Origin: JANYJZ01 sp964523395
Lineage (GTDB): Bacteria > Bacteroidota > Ignavibacteria > UBA10030 > SZUA-254
Direction: 5' to 3'
Length of the DNA stretch: 64,000 nucleotides
Assembly (NCBI GenBank): GCA_964523395.1
Contig: CAZFXS010000004.1
Coordinates: 186,001 to 250,000 of the forward strand
The position numbers and the translations under genes are program-made. A model generated the notes under the pieces. The model saw only the letters and a program-made list of their open reading frames with translations, did not search any database and was not told the origin of the DNA. Of the stretch, positions 8,036 through 15,568 are shown piece by piece (the first letter of the stretch is position 1; each line of letters opens with the position of its first letter).

Positions 8036-10618
8036 ATGCGTACAGTACTCTTCTTCCTCACTGTTGTTGCTCTGCTTGTTGCTTTGCCGGTCGATCTTCC
8101 CCTTCTGGCCCAGGCAAAAGCGCCGGTGTGGAAAGAAAACCTCGGGGAAAAAATCATCGATTATCACTTCCTCCAGGATGGAAAATACCTTTTCTTTATT
8201 AACGGTAAATGGATGTGGTTGTATGACGCCAAGACCGGACAGAATATCTACAAGCACGAAGTTGATGATTTTGAGGGCGACGGTATTCACAACCTTGTGG
8301 ACAATAATAAGAAGTATCTTGTTAGCTCAGGGAATAAATTGCTTTGCTACGACCCTCTTACCGCCAAAATCATCTGGCAGCAGGAATATAAAGATATCAG
8401 CCAGGACGATTTTACGGATTTTGATTATGCCGGCAACAACGCGGTGATGCGATACGGGAATAAGCACATCGGCTTCAACCTTGAAACGGGGAATGAAGTA
8501 TGGCGGAATGAAATAGAATACAACGGCGATTTGATGTTAAAGGGATCGGCAAACTGGTTTGAAGTATATGATTACGACCGCTTTATCGTCTGCGCGCCCG
8601 GGGATAACGTCCGCTTCTACAAACTTAGTGACGGACAGATGTTCCACGAGGAAAAGGACATTGAACCGAACGGCGATATTGTCGATGCGGGCAATAACTG
8701 GTACTACCGTACTGATGATGACAAATTTCTTCTGATGGTTGTGAATGACGGGGCATTATTGCTGGACATCCCGAATAATAAAATCGTTGCAAGACATAAA
8801 TTCGGTGTCGGCGGCGATAAACCTGTGCTGGTGCCAACCACTGTTGGCTGCGCGATTCTCGGGAAAGAAAAAATCGTCCACTTTAATTTTGCAACAATGC
8901 AGGTAACCGAAGTAGCATTTCCTCTGGACGATGTCCGCACCCTTCACACGTACAACGTTGCTGGAAAAGATTTGATGGTCTTCGGCGGTGACAGCAAAAT
9001 GGCTGCCGTCGATCTCGTCGCCGGCAAACTGCTCTGGCAATCCGTAAAGGATGATAAGAACTTCGAAGGTTACGCGCACCATTACGAAGAATCATTAGAC
9101 GGAAAAACGCTTGTGTACGGCAACAATATCGTCTTCACATACAATAATCCGAACATCAGCGGTGATGAAAAAGGGACAAATCTTTATCTTATGAGCGTCG
9201 ATGCGCTTTCAGGAAAAGTAAATTACCGCGTGAAGGTAGGGCTCGGTGCATTCGTTATGACAAGCTTCACGCGCGGGCTTGCGAAAGTTATGACAAGCCT
9301 GTCAACCGGTTTTATGGCTGTTGCCTCAGCAGGAATGGCGGCAAACCCCGCCATGGCCGCGCAGGCACGTGTCAACGATATGCTCGGATGGAACAACATC
9401 GGTTTTGATTATGAACTTGTTCCATTCAACGGCAATATACTCGTCGTTCTCAATACGACTGCGCACATGCAAAATCCTGACACCAAAGATGATGGCGGTG
9501 AAGGATTTGTGTTAGTTGATCCCAACTCTGGAAAAATAATCTACAAGGATTACTTTGAACTCAGTGATGACGGCCAGGGAGGATTGGAACCGCCGCCGGT
9601 ACGCGGCGATTTCGTCATCGAAAAGAACATCGCGTATATGACAGGGAAAAACCGTGTTGTTGCGTTCGATCTTAGTGCGGGAAAACGGCTCTGGACACTC
9701 GAAAAAGAAATGAAGAAAGATTTTCCTGTCGACCTTGCGTACATCGACGGTACATTGTTCTGCAAGTTCGGTAAAATCGAATACAGCACCGCACTGGAAA
9801 AAGACGATATCAAGGTAACCGAAGGATGGAAAAAAGATCCGTATGGTTTCTGCGCGATTGATCCCTCCAGCGGAAAAATCCTCTGGCGTGTCGAAACGAA
9901 GAAAGATCCCGGGTTCTCTACTCCGTACTTCTCAATCGAACGCTACTATAATCCAAACACAAAGCAGCTTTATTTTGCCGACGAAGAAAATGTGTACGGA
10001 TTAAAACTTTCGAAGGATGGCGGCAAATATGACTGGACATACAACCTCGAGAAGAATAAAGTCGGAAAAATCAAACAGGATGAATCGTACGCCATTAATA
10101 AAACGTGGCTCGGCATGGACCGCAAGGTTACGCAAACCGATTATTACTTCGGCGGAAGTTTCGCGTACAGCGTGAAAACAGATATCGGCGGCGTCAGCCA
10201 GAAAGGCGTTGCGGAATTTATGGACGACGCCATGAACGCCGAACTTTCTTCAACATACGAAAGCTGGGGAAACCACTGGGGCGTCAGCGCCAACCATTGC
10301 CTGCGCGTGTTATTTAACGGGAGCAGAATTCTTGCGATCGGTCCTGATGGTGTCGGTTACATCGATCCCGTCACCGGAAAAGGAGAGTGGGTGCATGATT
10401 GGAATTACGATAAAGGCGAAGTCCGCCTCCTTCCTCAGGTTATCGGCAGTAAATTTCTCTACTGTATTAAACAAAAACTGACGCTGGTGGATTTGCAGAA
10501 TGGTTCAAAAGTCTGGCAAGCGGAAGAAGCATCACATCCCGGCTTTTTCTTTGCGCCGGATGAGTCCGGGTTATACTCAATCGATGACGAGGATATTTCG
10601 GGATACAATCTTAAGTAA
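8036..10618 (+). CDS. Secreted PQQ-like beta-propeller protein
   Basis: The 860-residue protein has a hydrophobic signal peptide (to about residue 26, LLAQAKA). It then has repeated PQQ-type blades in which a short strand precedes a D-x-x-[ST]-G-x-x-x-W/Y element (YDAKTGQNIYKHE, FNLETGNEVWRNE, VDLVAGKLLWQSV, FDLSAGKRLWTLE, IDPSSGKILWRVE, VDLQNGSKVWQAE). The fold is as in BamB or quinoprotein dehydrogenases; no PQQ-ligating or catalytic set was recognised. A gap in the blades around residues 400-450 holds a small, Ala-rich segment of possible membrane or helical character. No T9SS tail is present, so it probably stays in the periplasm. It starts 15 nt after paralogue 3 with a CAGGAG site. Confidence 0.75.
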   Translation: MRTVLFFLTVVALLVALPVDLPLLAQAKAPVWKENLGEKIIDYHFLQDGKYLFFINGKWMWLYDAKTGQNIYKHEVDDFEGDGIHNLVDNNKKYLVSSGNKLLCYDPLTAKIIWQQEYKDISQDDFTDFDYAGNNAVMRYGNKHIGFNLETGNEVWRNEIEYNGDLMLKGSANWFEVYDYDRFIVCAPGDNVRFYKLSDGQMFHEEKDIEPNGDIVDAGNNWYYRTDDDKFLLMVVNDGALLLDIPNNKIVARHKFGVGGDKPVLVPTTVGCAILGKEKIVHFNFATMQVTEVAFPLDDVRTLHTYNVAGKDLMVFGGDSKMAAVDLVAGKLLWQSVKDDKNFEGYAHHYEESLDGKTLVYGNNIVFTYNNPNISGDEKGTNLYLMSVDALSGKVNYRVKVGLGAFVMTSFTRGLAKVMTSLSTGFMAVASAGMAANPAMAAQARVNDMLGWNNIGFDYELVPFNGNILVVLNTTAHMQNPDTKDDGGEGFVLVDPNSGKIIYKDYFELSDDGQGGLEPPPVRGDFVIEKNIAYMTGKNRVVAFDLSAGKRLWTLEKEMKKDFPVDLAYIDGTLFCKFGKIEYSTALEKDDIKVTEGWKKDPYGFCAIDPSSGKILWRVETKKDPGFSTPYFSIERYYNPNTKQLYFADEENVYGLKLSKDGGKYDWTYNLEKNKVGKIKQDESYAINKTWLGMDRKVTQTDYYFGGSFAYSVKTDIGGVSQKGVAEFMDDAMNAELSSTYESWGNHWGVSANHCLRVLFNGSRILAIGPDGVGYIDPVTGKGEWVHDWNYDKGEVRLLPQVIGSKFLYCIKQKLTLVDLQNGSKVWQAEEASHPGFFFAPDESGLYSIDDEDISGYNLK

Positions 10619-10646
10619 GCTAACCCCAACTAAGTGAGGTGAAGTC

Positions 10647-10680
10647 AGAAGAGGGTGAAGCATTTCTTTCGCCTTCTTCT
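10647..10680. terminator. Imperfect bidirectional terminator
   Basis: An imperfect dyad (AGAAGAGGGTGAAG against CTTTCGCCTTCTTCT) lies between the convergent PQQ-like gene and the trans-sulfuration gene, whose stop it abuts. T-rich sequence follows on the plus strand. Confidence 0.4.
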
Positions 10681-11885
10681 TATTTTATCTGCTTGAGTGC
10701 CTGGCGGAAATCTTCAATCAAATCATTAATTCCTTCAACGCCGACCGAAATTCTTATCATCCCGGGCGTAACGCCATGCTGAGCCAGTTCCGCTTTCGTC
10801 ATGTTGATGTGGGATGAATAGACCGGAATGCTCACAAGTGTTTCCACACCGCCCAATGACATCGCGTTAAGCGCCACACGGAGTGAATCACATACTTTTG
10901 CAGCCGCTTTTACACCGCCTTTTACTTCAATTGTCACCATCCCGCCAAACCCGGCCATCTGTTTCTTGGCAATTTTATGTTGAGGATGTGAAGGAAGTCC
11001 GGGATACAGTACTCGGTTGACTTTAGGATGCTTTTCCAACGCACGCGCGAGCGCCATCGCGTTTCGATTTTGCCGCTCTACACGGAGTTCAAATGTCTTC
11101 AGGCTACGATCGAGCAGATATGCCGCGAACGGATCGGCGCACCCGCCGAGCGACTTTGCCGTGTCTTTTACTTTCTTAACAAACTCTTTTTTTCCGATGA
11201 TAACGCCGCCCATGATATCGGCATGGCCGGATAAATATTTCGTTGTGCTTTCCATAATAACATCAGCACCAAACCCGAACGGCTGCTGATTAAGAACAGA
11301 CGCGAACGTATTGTCGATCATAACGATTATCTTTGTCCGGTGTTCACGCTCTACTTTTCTTGTGTATTTGACTAATTCTGCAATATCAACCAAGCCAAGC
11401 GTCGGATTTGTGGGTGTTTCGAGATAGAGAAGTTTCGTTCTTGGTGTGATGAGATACAGCAGGTCTTCAAGCGATTTCGGATCGACATACTTCACCGTAA
11501 CACCGTATTGGGGAAGTTCATCACGGAAGAATCTGTATGTGCCGCCATACAATCCCGGCGTGCTTACAATCTCATCGCCGCTTTTACATATTGTAAGTAC
11601 TGCCGTTGATATTGCCGCCATACCGGAAGAAAACAGCGCCGCTGCTTCTCCCTCTTCCATCAGCGCAATACGCTTTTCAACTTCGTTGACTGTTGGATTG
11701 TGATACCGCGTGTACACAAGAACATTCGGATCACCTTTCGCGTACCGGATTGCGTCGTTGGAGTTTTGGAGCCGGTACGTACTCGTTTGGTAAATTGGAG
11801 TTGTCACAGGCCCGCGGATGCCGGAAGCATGTTTTCCGTGAATGGCGATTGTGGAAAGAGAGAGGGAGGGTTTTCTTTTTTTCAT
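10680..11885 (-). CDS. Cys/Met metabolism PLP-dependent enzyme (cystathionine gamma-synthase/lyase family)
   Basis: The 401-residue protein matches the full length of the trans-sulfuration family. Visible motifs are VYTRYHNPT (Tyr58 and Arg60, phosphate and ring contacts from the neighbouring subunit), SSGMAAI, ETPTNP, DNTFAS (Asp191 for the pyridine nitrogen) and STTKYLSGH with the PLP Lys216. The C-terminal substrate loop reads SLGGVETLVSIP. Members make or break cystathionine, or degrade methionine; position 113 is Tyr and no Cys typical of methionine gamma-lyase is seen in GLYGGTY, so a cystathionine synthase/lyase activity is more likely. It stands alone, convergent with the PQQ-like gene. 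Confidence 0.88.
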   Translation of the reverse strand: MKKRKPSLSLSTIAIHGKHASGIRGPVTTPIYQTSTYRLQNSNDAIRYAKGDPNVLVYTRYHNPTVNEVEKRIALMEEGEAAALFSSGMAAISTAVLTICKSGDEIVSTPGLYGGTYRFFRDELPQYGVTVKYVDPKSLEDLLYLITPRTKLLYLETPTNPTLGLVDIAELVKYTRKVEREHRTKIIVMIDNTFASVLNQQPFGFGADVIMESTTKYLSGHADIMGGVIIGKKEFVKKVKDTAKSLGGCADPFAAYLLDRSLKTFELRVERQNRNAMALARALEKHPKVNRVLYPGLPSHPQHKIAKKQMAGFGGMVTIEVKGGVKAAAKVCDSLRVALNAMSLGGVETLVSIPVYSSHINMTKAELAQHGVTPGMIRISVGVEGINDLIEDFRQALKQIK

Positions 11886-11899
11886 TTGTAAAACCGAAA

Positions 11900-11933
11900 A
11901 GTATATGAGTAATTGAGATTATGAGTATATGAG
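11900..11933 (+). repeat. Octamer array, left arm of an inverted pair
   Basis: The stretch reads as 8-bp units GTATATGA, GTAATTGA, GATTATGA, GTATATGA and GA. The right arm at 12173-12213 has related units in opposite orientation. Between them lies a decayed small gene. Confidence 0.65.
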
Positions 11934-11943
11934 ACTGAAAATA

Positions 11944-12098
11944 TTACACCAATCGTTTTTGTAATCCGTAAACCATAGCAATTACCTCATTCACCGAGTT
12001 CGTGGTTTTCAAATATACAGCCATCGCAATGAATTCATTTTCAAGCGCAATATAATGAGTGCTTTCCGATAAACGTTCAACTCTTTTAAGCGATGCAT
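11944..12098 (-). pseudogene. Decayed four-helix-bundle (23S rRNA IVS-type) protein
   Basis: On the minus strand an ATG at 12098 follows a strong GGAGGAG site and opens MHRLKELNVYRKALI, which resembles the start of small four-helix-bundle proteins (MHxFKELxVWxKA). That frame stops after 29 codons. The next frame continues to 11944 and ends with NEVIAMVYGLQKRLV, resembling the family's C-terminal helix (a pattern like EIIRMLYGLIKSL). The middle, about 50-60 residues of a normal protein of about 120, is missing. The simplest reading is an internal deletion plus frameshift. The similarity is from memory and short, so the family name is tentative. Confidence 0.45.
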
Positions 12099-12172
12099 AT
12101 TACTCCTCCCTGCTTTGTTTGTAAAGTTGACTTCTTTATTCTTAAATACTTATTATCTTCCATGCTACGGTG

Positions 12173-12213
12173 CTCACAATCTCATATACTCCACTACTCA
12201 TCATCTCACATAC
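12173..12213 (-). repeat. Octamer array, right arm of an inverted pair
   Basis: Read on the minus strand the units are GTATGTGA, GATGATGA, GTAGTGGA, GTATATGA and GATTGTGA. It ends directly at the stop codon of the SDR gene. With the left arm (11900-11933) it brackets a block of about 310 bp containing the decayed four-helix-bundle gene. Nothing else was seen in 11886-12213. Confidence 0.6.
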
Positions 12214-12981
12214 CTATCTCGCGCACGTCTGCGCCCTTCCGCCATCAATACTGAAGCTTCCGCCTGTGACCCATCCTGCCTTATCGGATGCAAGGAAGAG
12301 AATCAGTTCCGCAACATCTTCCGGTGTACCAACGCGGCCAAGCGGGTGCGTTGACTTACTGTGCTCGAGAAATTTCGTGTAAACATCTTCCTGCATTCCG
12401 CTGGTGCGGTGAAGATTCGTCACAACCACGCCGGGATCAACGGCATTCACTCGTACACCTTTGGGTCCGAGTTCCAGCGCCGCACAGTGCGTCATCTGGT
12501 CAACGCCCGCTTTGCTCACGCAATACGCCAGAACATTGGGAAAAGAGCGGATACCTGTAACGCTGGAAACATTGACGATATTTCCTTTCCGTTCTATAAT
12601 AGAAGGAAGCGCAAGCTGGGTCAGATGAAACACTGACCGCAGATTGATATCGAACATTGCATCCCATTGCTGAAGCGTGGTGTTCTCAATCGTTCCGTTG
12701 CCGATGATACCTGCGGCATTTACAAGGACGTCGATCCCGCCGAAATGGGAGAGAGTTTTTTCGACAACCATCTTGCGGTCATCGAGTTTTGTCAGGTCCG
12801 CAGCGATAATTAGAACCTGAGCCGGTTTGAGGTTTGAGGTTTGGGATTTGAGTTCGTTACCTCTGCGCGCGACAAACACCACGTTCGCGCCACGCTCTAC
12901 AGCCATGCGCGCCGTGGCTTTGCCGATACCGCTCGATGCGCCGGTAACGATGAAGGTTTTGTTGAAGAATTCTTTGGTCAT
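12214..12981 (-). CDS. Short-chain dehydrogenase/reductase (SDR) family oxidoreductase
   Basis: The 255-residue protein is a classical SDR: cofactor motif TGASSGIG (residues 13-20), NAAG (88-91), catalytic Ser139/Ser140 with Tyr153 and Lys157 (YCVSK), and the C-terminal FSIDGG. The Arg pair ARRGNE after the second strand suggests NADP preference, which is inference. The substrate is unknown; FabG-like or sugar dehydrogenases are common relatives. Residues 45-53 (KSQTSNLKP) replace part of the usual helix alpha-B and are encoded by a tandem heptamer repeat. The upstream gene is the uracil-DNA glycosylase, 41 nt away on the same strand. Confidence 0.88.
   Translation of the reverse strand: MTKEFFNKTFIVTGASSGIGKATARMAVERGANVVFVARRGNELKSQTSNLKPAQVLIIAADLTKLDDRKMVVEKTLSHFGGIDVLVNAAGIIGNGTIENTTLQQWDAMFDINLRSVFHLTQLALPSIIERKGNIVNVSSVTGIRSFPNVLAYCVSKAGVDQMTHCAALELGPKGVRVNAVDPGVVVTNLHRTSGMQEDVYTKFLEHSKSTHPLGRVGTPEDVAELILFLASDKAGWVTGGSFSIDGGRAQTCAR
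12824..12851 (+). repeat. Four-unit heptamer array inside the SDR gene
   Basis: The plus strand reads GGTTTGA, GGTTTGA, GGTTTGG, GATTTGA. Translated on the minus strand it gives the segment around LKSQTSNLKP. Confidence 0.75.
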
Positions 12982-13062
12982 AAGTAAAAATTAAAAAGTA
13001 AAAAGTCAAAAAGGAATAGATCTTATTTTTTGCTTTTTCCTTTTGACTTTTTAATTAAACAT
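12982..13062. repeat. Inverted A-rich heptamer arrays between the SDR and UDG genes
   Basis: From 12982 the plus strand reads AAGTAAA, AATTAAA, AAGTAAA, AAGTCAA. The minus strand from about 13062 reads similar units (AATTAAA, AAGTCAA, AAGGAAA, AAGCAAA). The two arms can pair around the sequence near 13018-13024. The right arm codes for the Lys/Ser-rich end of the glycosylase (KKSKGKSKK). It may also act as a weak terminator for that gene. Confidence 0.55.
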
Positions 13063-13742
13063 GACTTTGCTTTGCTGAAAATTTCATCAAACATGCTTTC
13101 TGTTAGCTTCCCCGTAAACGTATTCTGCTGGCTTGGGTGAAAGGACGTAATTAGTGTCTGGTGCTCATTGAGCTCGCACTGAATTCCATGACCGAACGCC
13201 GGCCGCTTTTTCATTGCGGTTCGTCCTGATGCTCTGAATGTATCAAAGATTGTATCGGCCGCGACTTTTCCGAGAGCAATAACAACGCGAACATTCACGA
13301 GAAGCTCAAGTTCTTTCAGCAAAAACGGGCGGCAGTTCATCAGCTCTTTCGGCAGAGGTTTATTCTGCGGCGGTGCACAACGGGCTGAAGCAGTGATGTA
13401 ACAATCTTTCAGTGTTAACCCGTCGTTACGTGAAATCGATTCAGGCTGATTCGCAAACCCCGCCTTATACAATGCACGATAAAGCCAGTCGCCGCTCCGG
13501 TCGCCGGTAAACATACGGCCGGTGCGGTTTGCGCCATGCGCGGCTGGCGCAAGTCCGATGATAAGAAGTCTTGCCTTCGGATCACCGAAACCCGGCACGG
13601 CTTTTCCCCAGTAATTCTCCCCGATGAAACGGGAAACTTTAGTGCGTGCGACTTCTTCACGCCATTTCACAAGACGAGGACATGCTTGACATGCTATAAC
13701 AGTCTTGTAAAGCTTTTGAATGGCGCTGGAGTTATTCGTCAT
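13023..13742 (-). CDS. Family 5 (UDGb-type) uracil-DNA glycosylase
   Basis: The 239-residue protein has motif A GLAPAAHGANRTGR (from residue 63), diagnostic of the UDGb branch, in which Ala replaces the Asp or Asn used by other uracil-DNA glycosylases. It also has FTGDRSGDWL. Cys18 and Cys21 (CQACP), Cys122 (ARCAPP) and Cys137 (MNCRPF) fit a 4Fe-4S cluster. Family members remove uracil, hypoxanthine and related deaminated bases in base-excision repair. The C-terminal tail is Lys-rich and formed by heptamer repeats, probably beyond the folded domain. It is divergent from the SGNH gene. Confidence 0.88.
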   Translation of the reverse strand: MTNNSSAIQKLYKTVIACQACPRLVKWREEVARTKVSRFIGENYWGKAVPGFGDPKARLLIIGLAPAAHGANRTGRMFTGDRSGDWLYRALYKAGFANQPESISRNDGLTLKDCYITASARCAPPQNKPLPKELMNCRPFLLKELELLVNVRVVIALGKVAADTIFDTFRASGRTAMKKRPAFGHGIQCELNEHQTLITSFHPSQQNTFTGKLTESMFDEIFSKAKSCLIKKSKGKSKK

Positions 13743-13902
13743 AGTGTTTGCTTGAGGTCAAAAGTACGGAAAAAGAAATTGTAATCAAATCGTGTATACA
13801 TCAACTAGTCGCTATCAAGCACTAAATGGGTTAGAATCTGCACTAGTCATTAACCCAGCAAAAGCTCTTGATTCGGTGTTACATTTTCAGTAAGTTCTCC
13901 TG

Positions 13903-15036
13903 ATGAAAAAGAATCTTTCTCTCTTCGCGGGTTCATTAACCCTTGCAATTATTCTTGCGGAGGTGATTTTGCGTTTCTTTCCCATTATCGACCCGTACGG
14001 CACACTGAAAGGCAAACAGCATTTGTTCATCCCTTCGCAATTCCCGGTGAATGCAAGACTTTCCTTTTGCACAGAACCAGGACTTCCCGGGTTCACCGGA
14101 GATACCACGCACTTTACAGTAAATAATATGGGTTTCCGTGGTGACTCATTGCTATCGCCGAAACCGGAAAATGAATTCAGAATTTTTGTTCTAGGCGGCA
14201 GCACGGCTGAATGTTTGTATCTTGACGATGCAGATGCCTGGCCGGCAATTCTGCAACAAGAATTACAAGGCAACACGAACCGAAGTGTTAAAATCTACAA
14301 TGCGGGAAAGTCTGGCGATTTTTCACCCGACCATCTTGCGATACTTGCTCACCGCATCGTCCAGCTTCAACCGGATATGATTGTGGTGATGGCCGGCGTT
14401 AATGATTTGTTACGATCGATCGTCCACTCTGATTATCTTCACTTTCCTGTGAACTCGGATTTCGACAGGTGGGGAACCGGTTACTGGGCCAAGCTGTTCC
14501 TGACAGAATTCCAGGTTAGCCGAAGAGCATTTTTCCTCCTGAAAAAAATTCATCCATGGGCAACACCAGACCAACAGTGGATTACTATTATGTCGGGGTA
14601 CCGTGCAAATGCCGATCTGCTATCAGATATGGAGTATTCCGATTCTATTCCGGTAATTCAGCTTCAACCATACGCGAGTAATCTCACTAGCATTGCCGGA
14701 CTCTGCACAGCTTTTAACGCAAAACTCATATTCATGCACCAGCAGTCCACGTGGAATAATCCTTCCGACTCTGTCATCAACCGATGGCACTGGTTGAACA
14801 ACCGCGATAATGTAAAGTACAGAGAACCGGTGATGGATTCGTTATTGCAGGAATATAACAGGACGATGGACGCCGTCGCAATTCAATTTGCCATTCCGAT
14901 TTTCCTTACGGATACGGTTGTGCCGAAAACACACGAGTATTTTTATGACGATTGCCACTTTAATCCGCGTGGTTCGCGATTTGTGGGGAAGAAGTTAGCA
15001 GAATTTGTTGCTGATTATGTTCCAACACCCAAGTAG
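13903..15036 (+). CDS. Membrane-anchored SGNH/GDSL-like hydrolase
   Basis: The 377-residue protein starts with a single hydrophobic segment (residues about 5-25) that could be an anchor or signal. SGNH blocks follow: FVLGGSTAECLY with the likely nucleophile Ser, NAGKSGDFS with the block II Gly, VMAGVNDLL with the block III Asn, and DDCHFNPRGSRF with the Asp and His of block V. Such enzymes are esterases, lipases or carbohydrate deacetylases acting in the envelope; the substrate is unknown. The small membrane protein downstream starts about 20 nt after its stop. Confidence 0.78.
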   Translation: MKKNLSLFAGSLTLAIILAEVILRFFPIIDPYGTLKGKQHLFIPSQFPVNARLSFCTEPGLPGFTGDTTHFTVNNMGFRGDSLLSPKPENEFRIFVLGGSTAECLYLDDADAWPAILQQELQGNTNRSVKIYNAGKSGDFSPDHLAILAHRIVQLQPDMIVVMAGVNDLLRSIVHSDYLHFPVNSDFDRWGTGYWAKLFLTEFQVSRRAFFLLKKIHPWATPDQQWITIMSGYRANADLLSDMEYSDSIPVIQLQPYASNLTSIAGLCTAFNAKLIFMHQQSTWNNPSDSVINRWHWLNNRDNVKYREPVMDSLLQEYNRTMDAVAIQFAIPIFLTDTVVPKTHEYFYDDCHFNPRGSRFVGKKLAEFVADYVPTPK

Positions 15037-15056
15037 ATACCGAGAAAGATTTGACA

Positions 15057-15356
15057 ATGTCATCGCATAAACTTTCGGTTGTCCTGCAATTCTTCGGATT
15101 GATTCTTGCCATCGTTGCCATCGGCTGGGGCGTTTTTGCAGATTATTCAATTGCGTTTCCCGGCCCAAGCGGTGAATGGGCCTCGCTCTCGCTGCTCGCT
15201 GGTTACGTAGTAAATGTTCCCGTTGGCATTATTTCACTCATTATCTTCTCAACTGTCAAGCGGGGCAATTCGAAACTTCGCCTCGCCGGCATCATCGCGT
15301 CAGTTACTGTGCTTGCTCTGCCGATTATAGGGAGCTTAATTCGCTGGCTGCGTTGA
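15057..15356 (+). CDS. Small three-helix membrane protein
   Basis: From the ATG at 15057 (a TTG six bases earlier is possible) the protein has 99 residues and about three membrane helices (LSVVLQFFGLILAIVAIGWG, SLLAGYVVNVPVGIISLII, LAGIIASVTVLALPIIGSLI). I do not recognise a family. It lies 20 nt after the SGNH hydrolase gene on the same strand and is probably co-transcribed. Confidence 0.6.
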   Translation: MSSHKLSVVLQFFGLILAIVAIGWGVFADYSIAFPGPSGEWASLSLLAGYVVNVPVGIISLIIFSTVKRGNSKLRLAGIIASVTVLALPIIGSLIRWLR

Positions 15357-15370
15357 TCTCTTAGGCGTGA

Positions 15371-15463
15371 TCATTTGAGTGCCAAGTATACTGCGAGAGC
15401 CAGCAAAGCAAAACTTATCGCCCGGATCAAGAACAAAATAATATTCTCTGTATTTTTATTCAT
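15371..15463 (-). CDS. Possible 30-residue single-helix membrane peptide
   Basis: On the minus strand an ATG at 15463 opens 30 codons: MNKNTENIILFLIRAISFAL continuing LALAVYLALK. One membrane helix is evident. The ribosome-binding site is weak (AAGGGC, 11 nt upstream). It sits downstream of the outer-membrane protein's terminator hairpin, tail to tail with the small membrane protein. No family is recognised; it may be chance. Confidence 0.3.
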   Translation of the reverse strand: MNKNTENIILFLIRAISFALLALAVYLALK

Positions 15464-15494
15464 TTGCTCAAGCCCTTCTTCTCTTGAAAAAGAT

Positions 15495-15525
15495 CTGAGC
15501 GGAGACAAACGTCTTTTCCGCTCAG
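15495..15525 (-). terminator. Terminator hairpin after the outer-membrane protein gene
   Basis: CTGAGCGGA at 15495 pairs with TCCGCTCAG ending at 15525, with a smaller inner pairing GAC/GTC. On the minus strand the hairpin is followed by ATCTTTTTC, fitting a rho-independent terminator for the gene ending at 15569. Confidence 0.6.
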
Positions 15526-15568
15526 CCTGCAATACCACAGATAGTATTCACTTTTCAGAACCCTGAAT

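Noticed and set aside
11886..12213. An insertion sequence in this gap
   Set aside because: No transposase fragment is visible in any frame; the flanking repeats are short tandem arrays and not classical terminal inverted repeats.
13827..13857. TGGGTTA ... TAACCCA dyad upstream of the SGNH gene
   Set aside because: Only 7 bp with a 17-nt loop; too weak to call an operator or terminator.
15375..15566. 63-codon plus-strand open frame with a hydrophobic stretch
   Set aside because: It runs across the terminator hairpin of the convergent gene and has no ribosome-binding site; the minus-strand 30-codon frame at the same place is slightly more credible.
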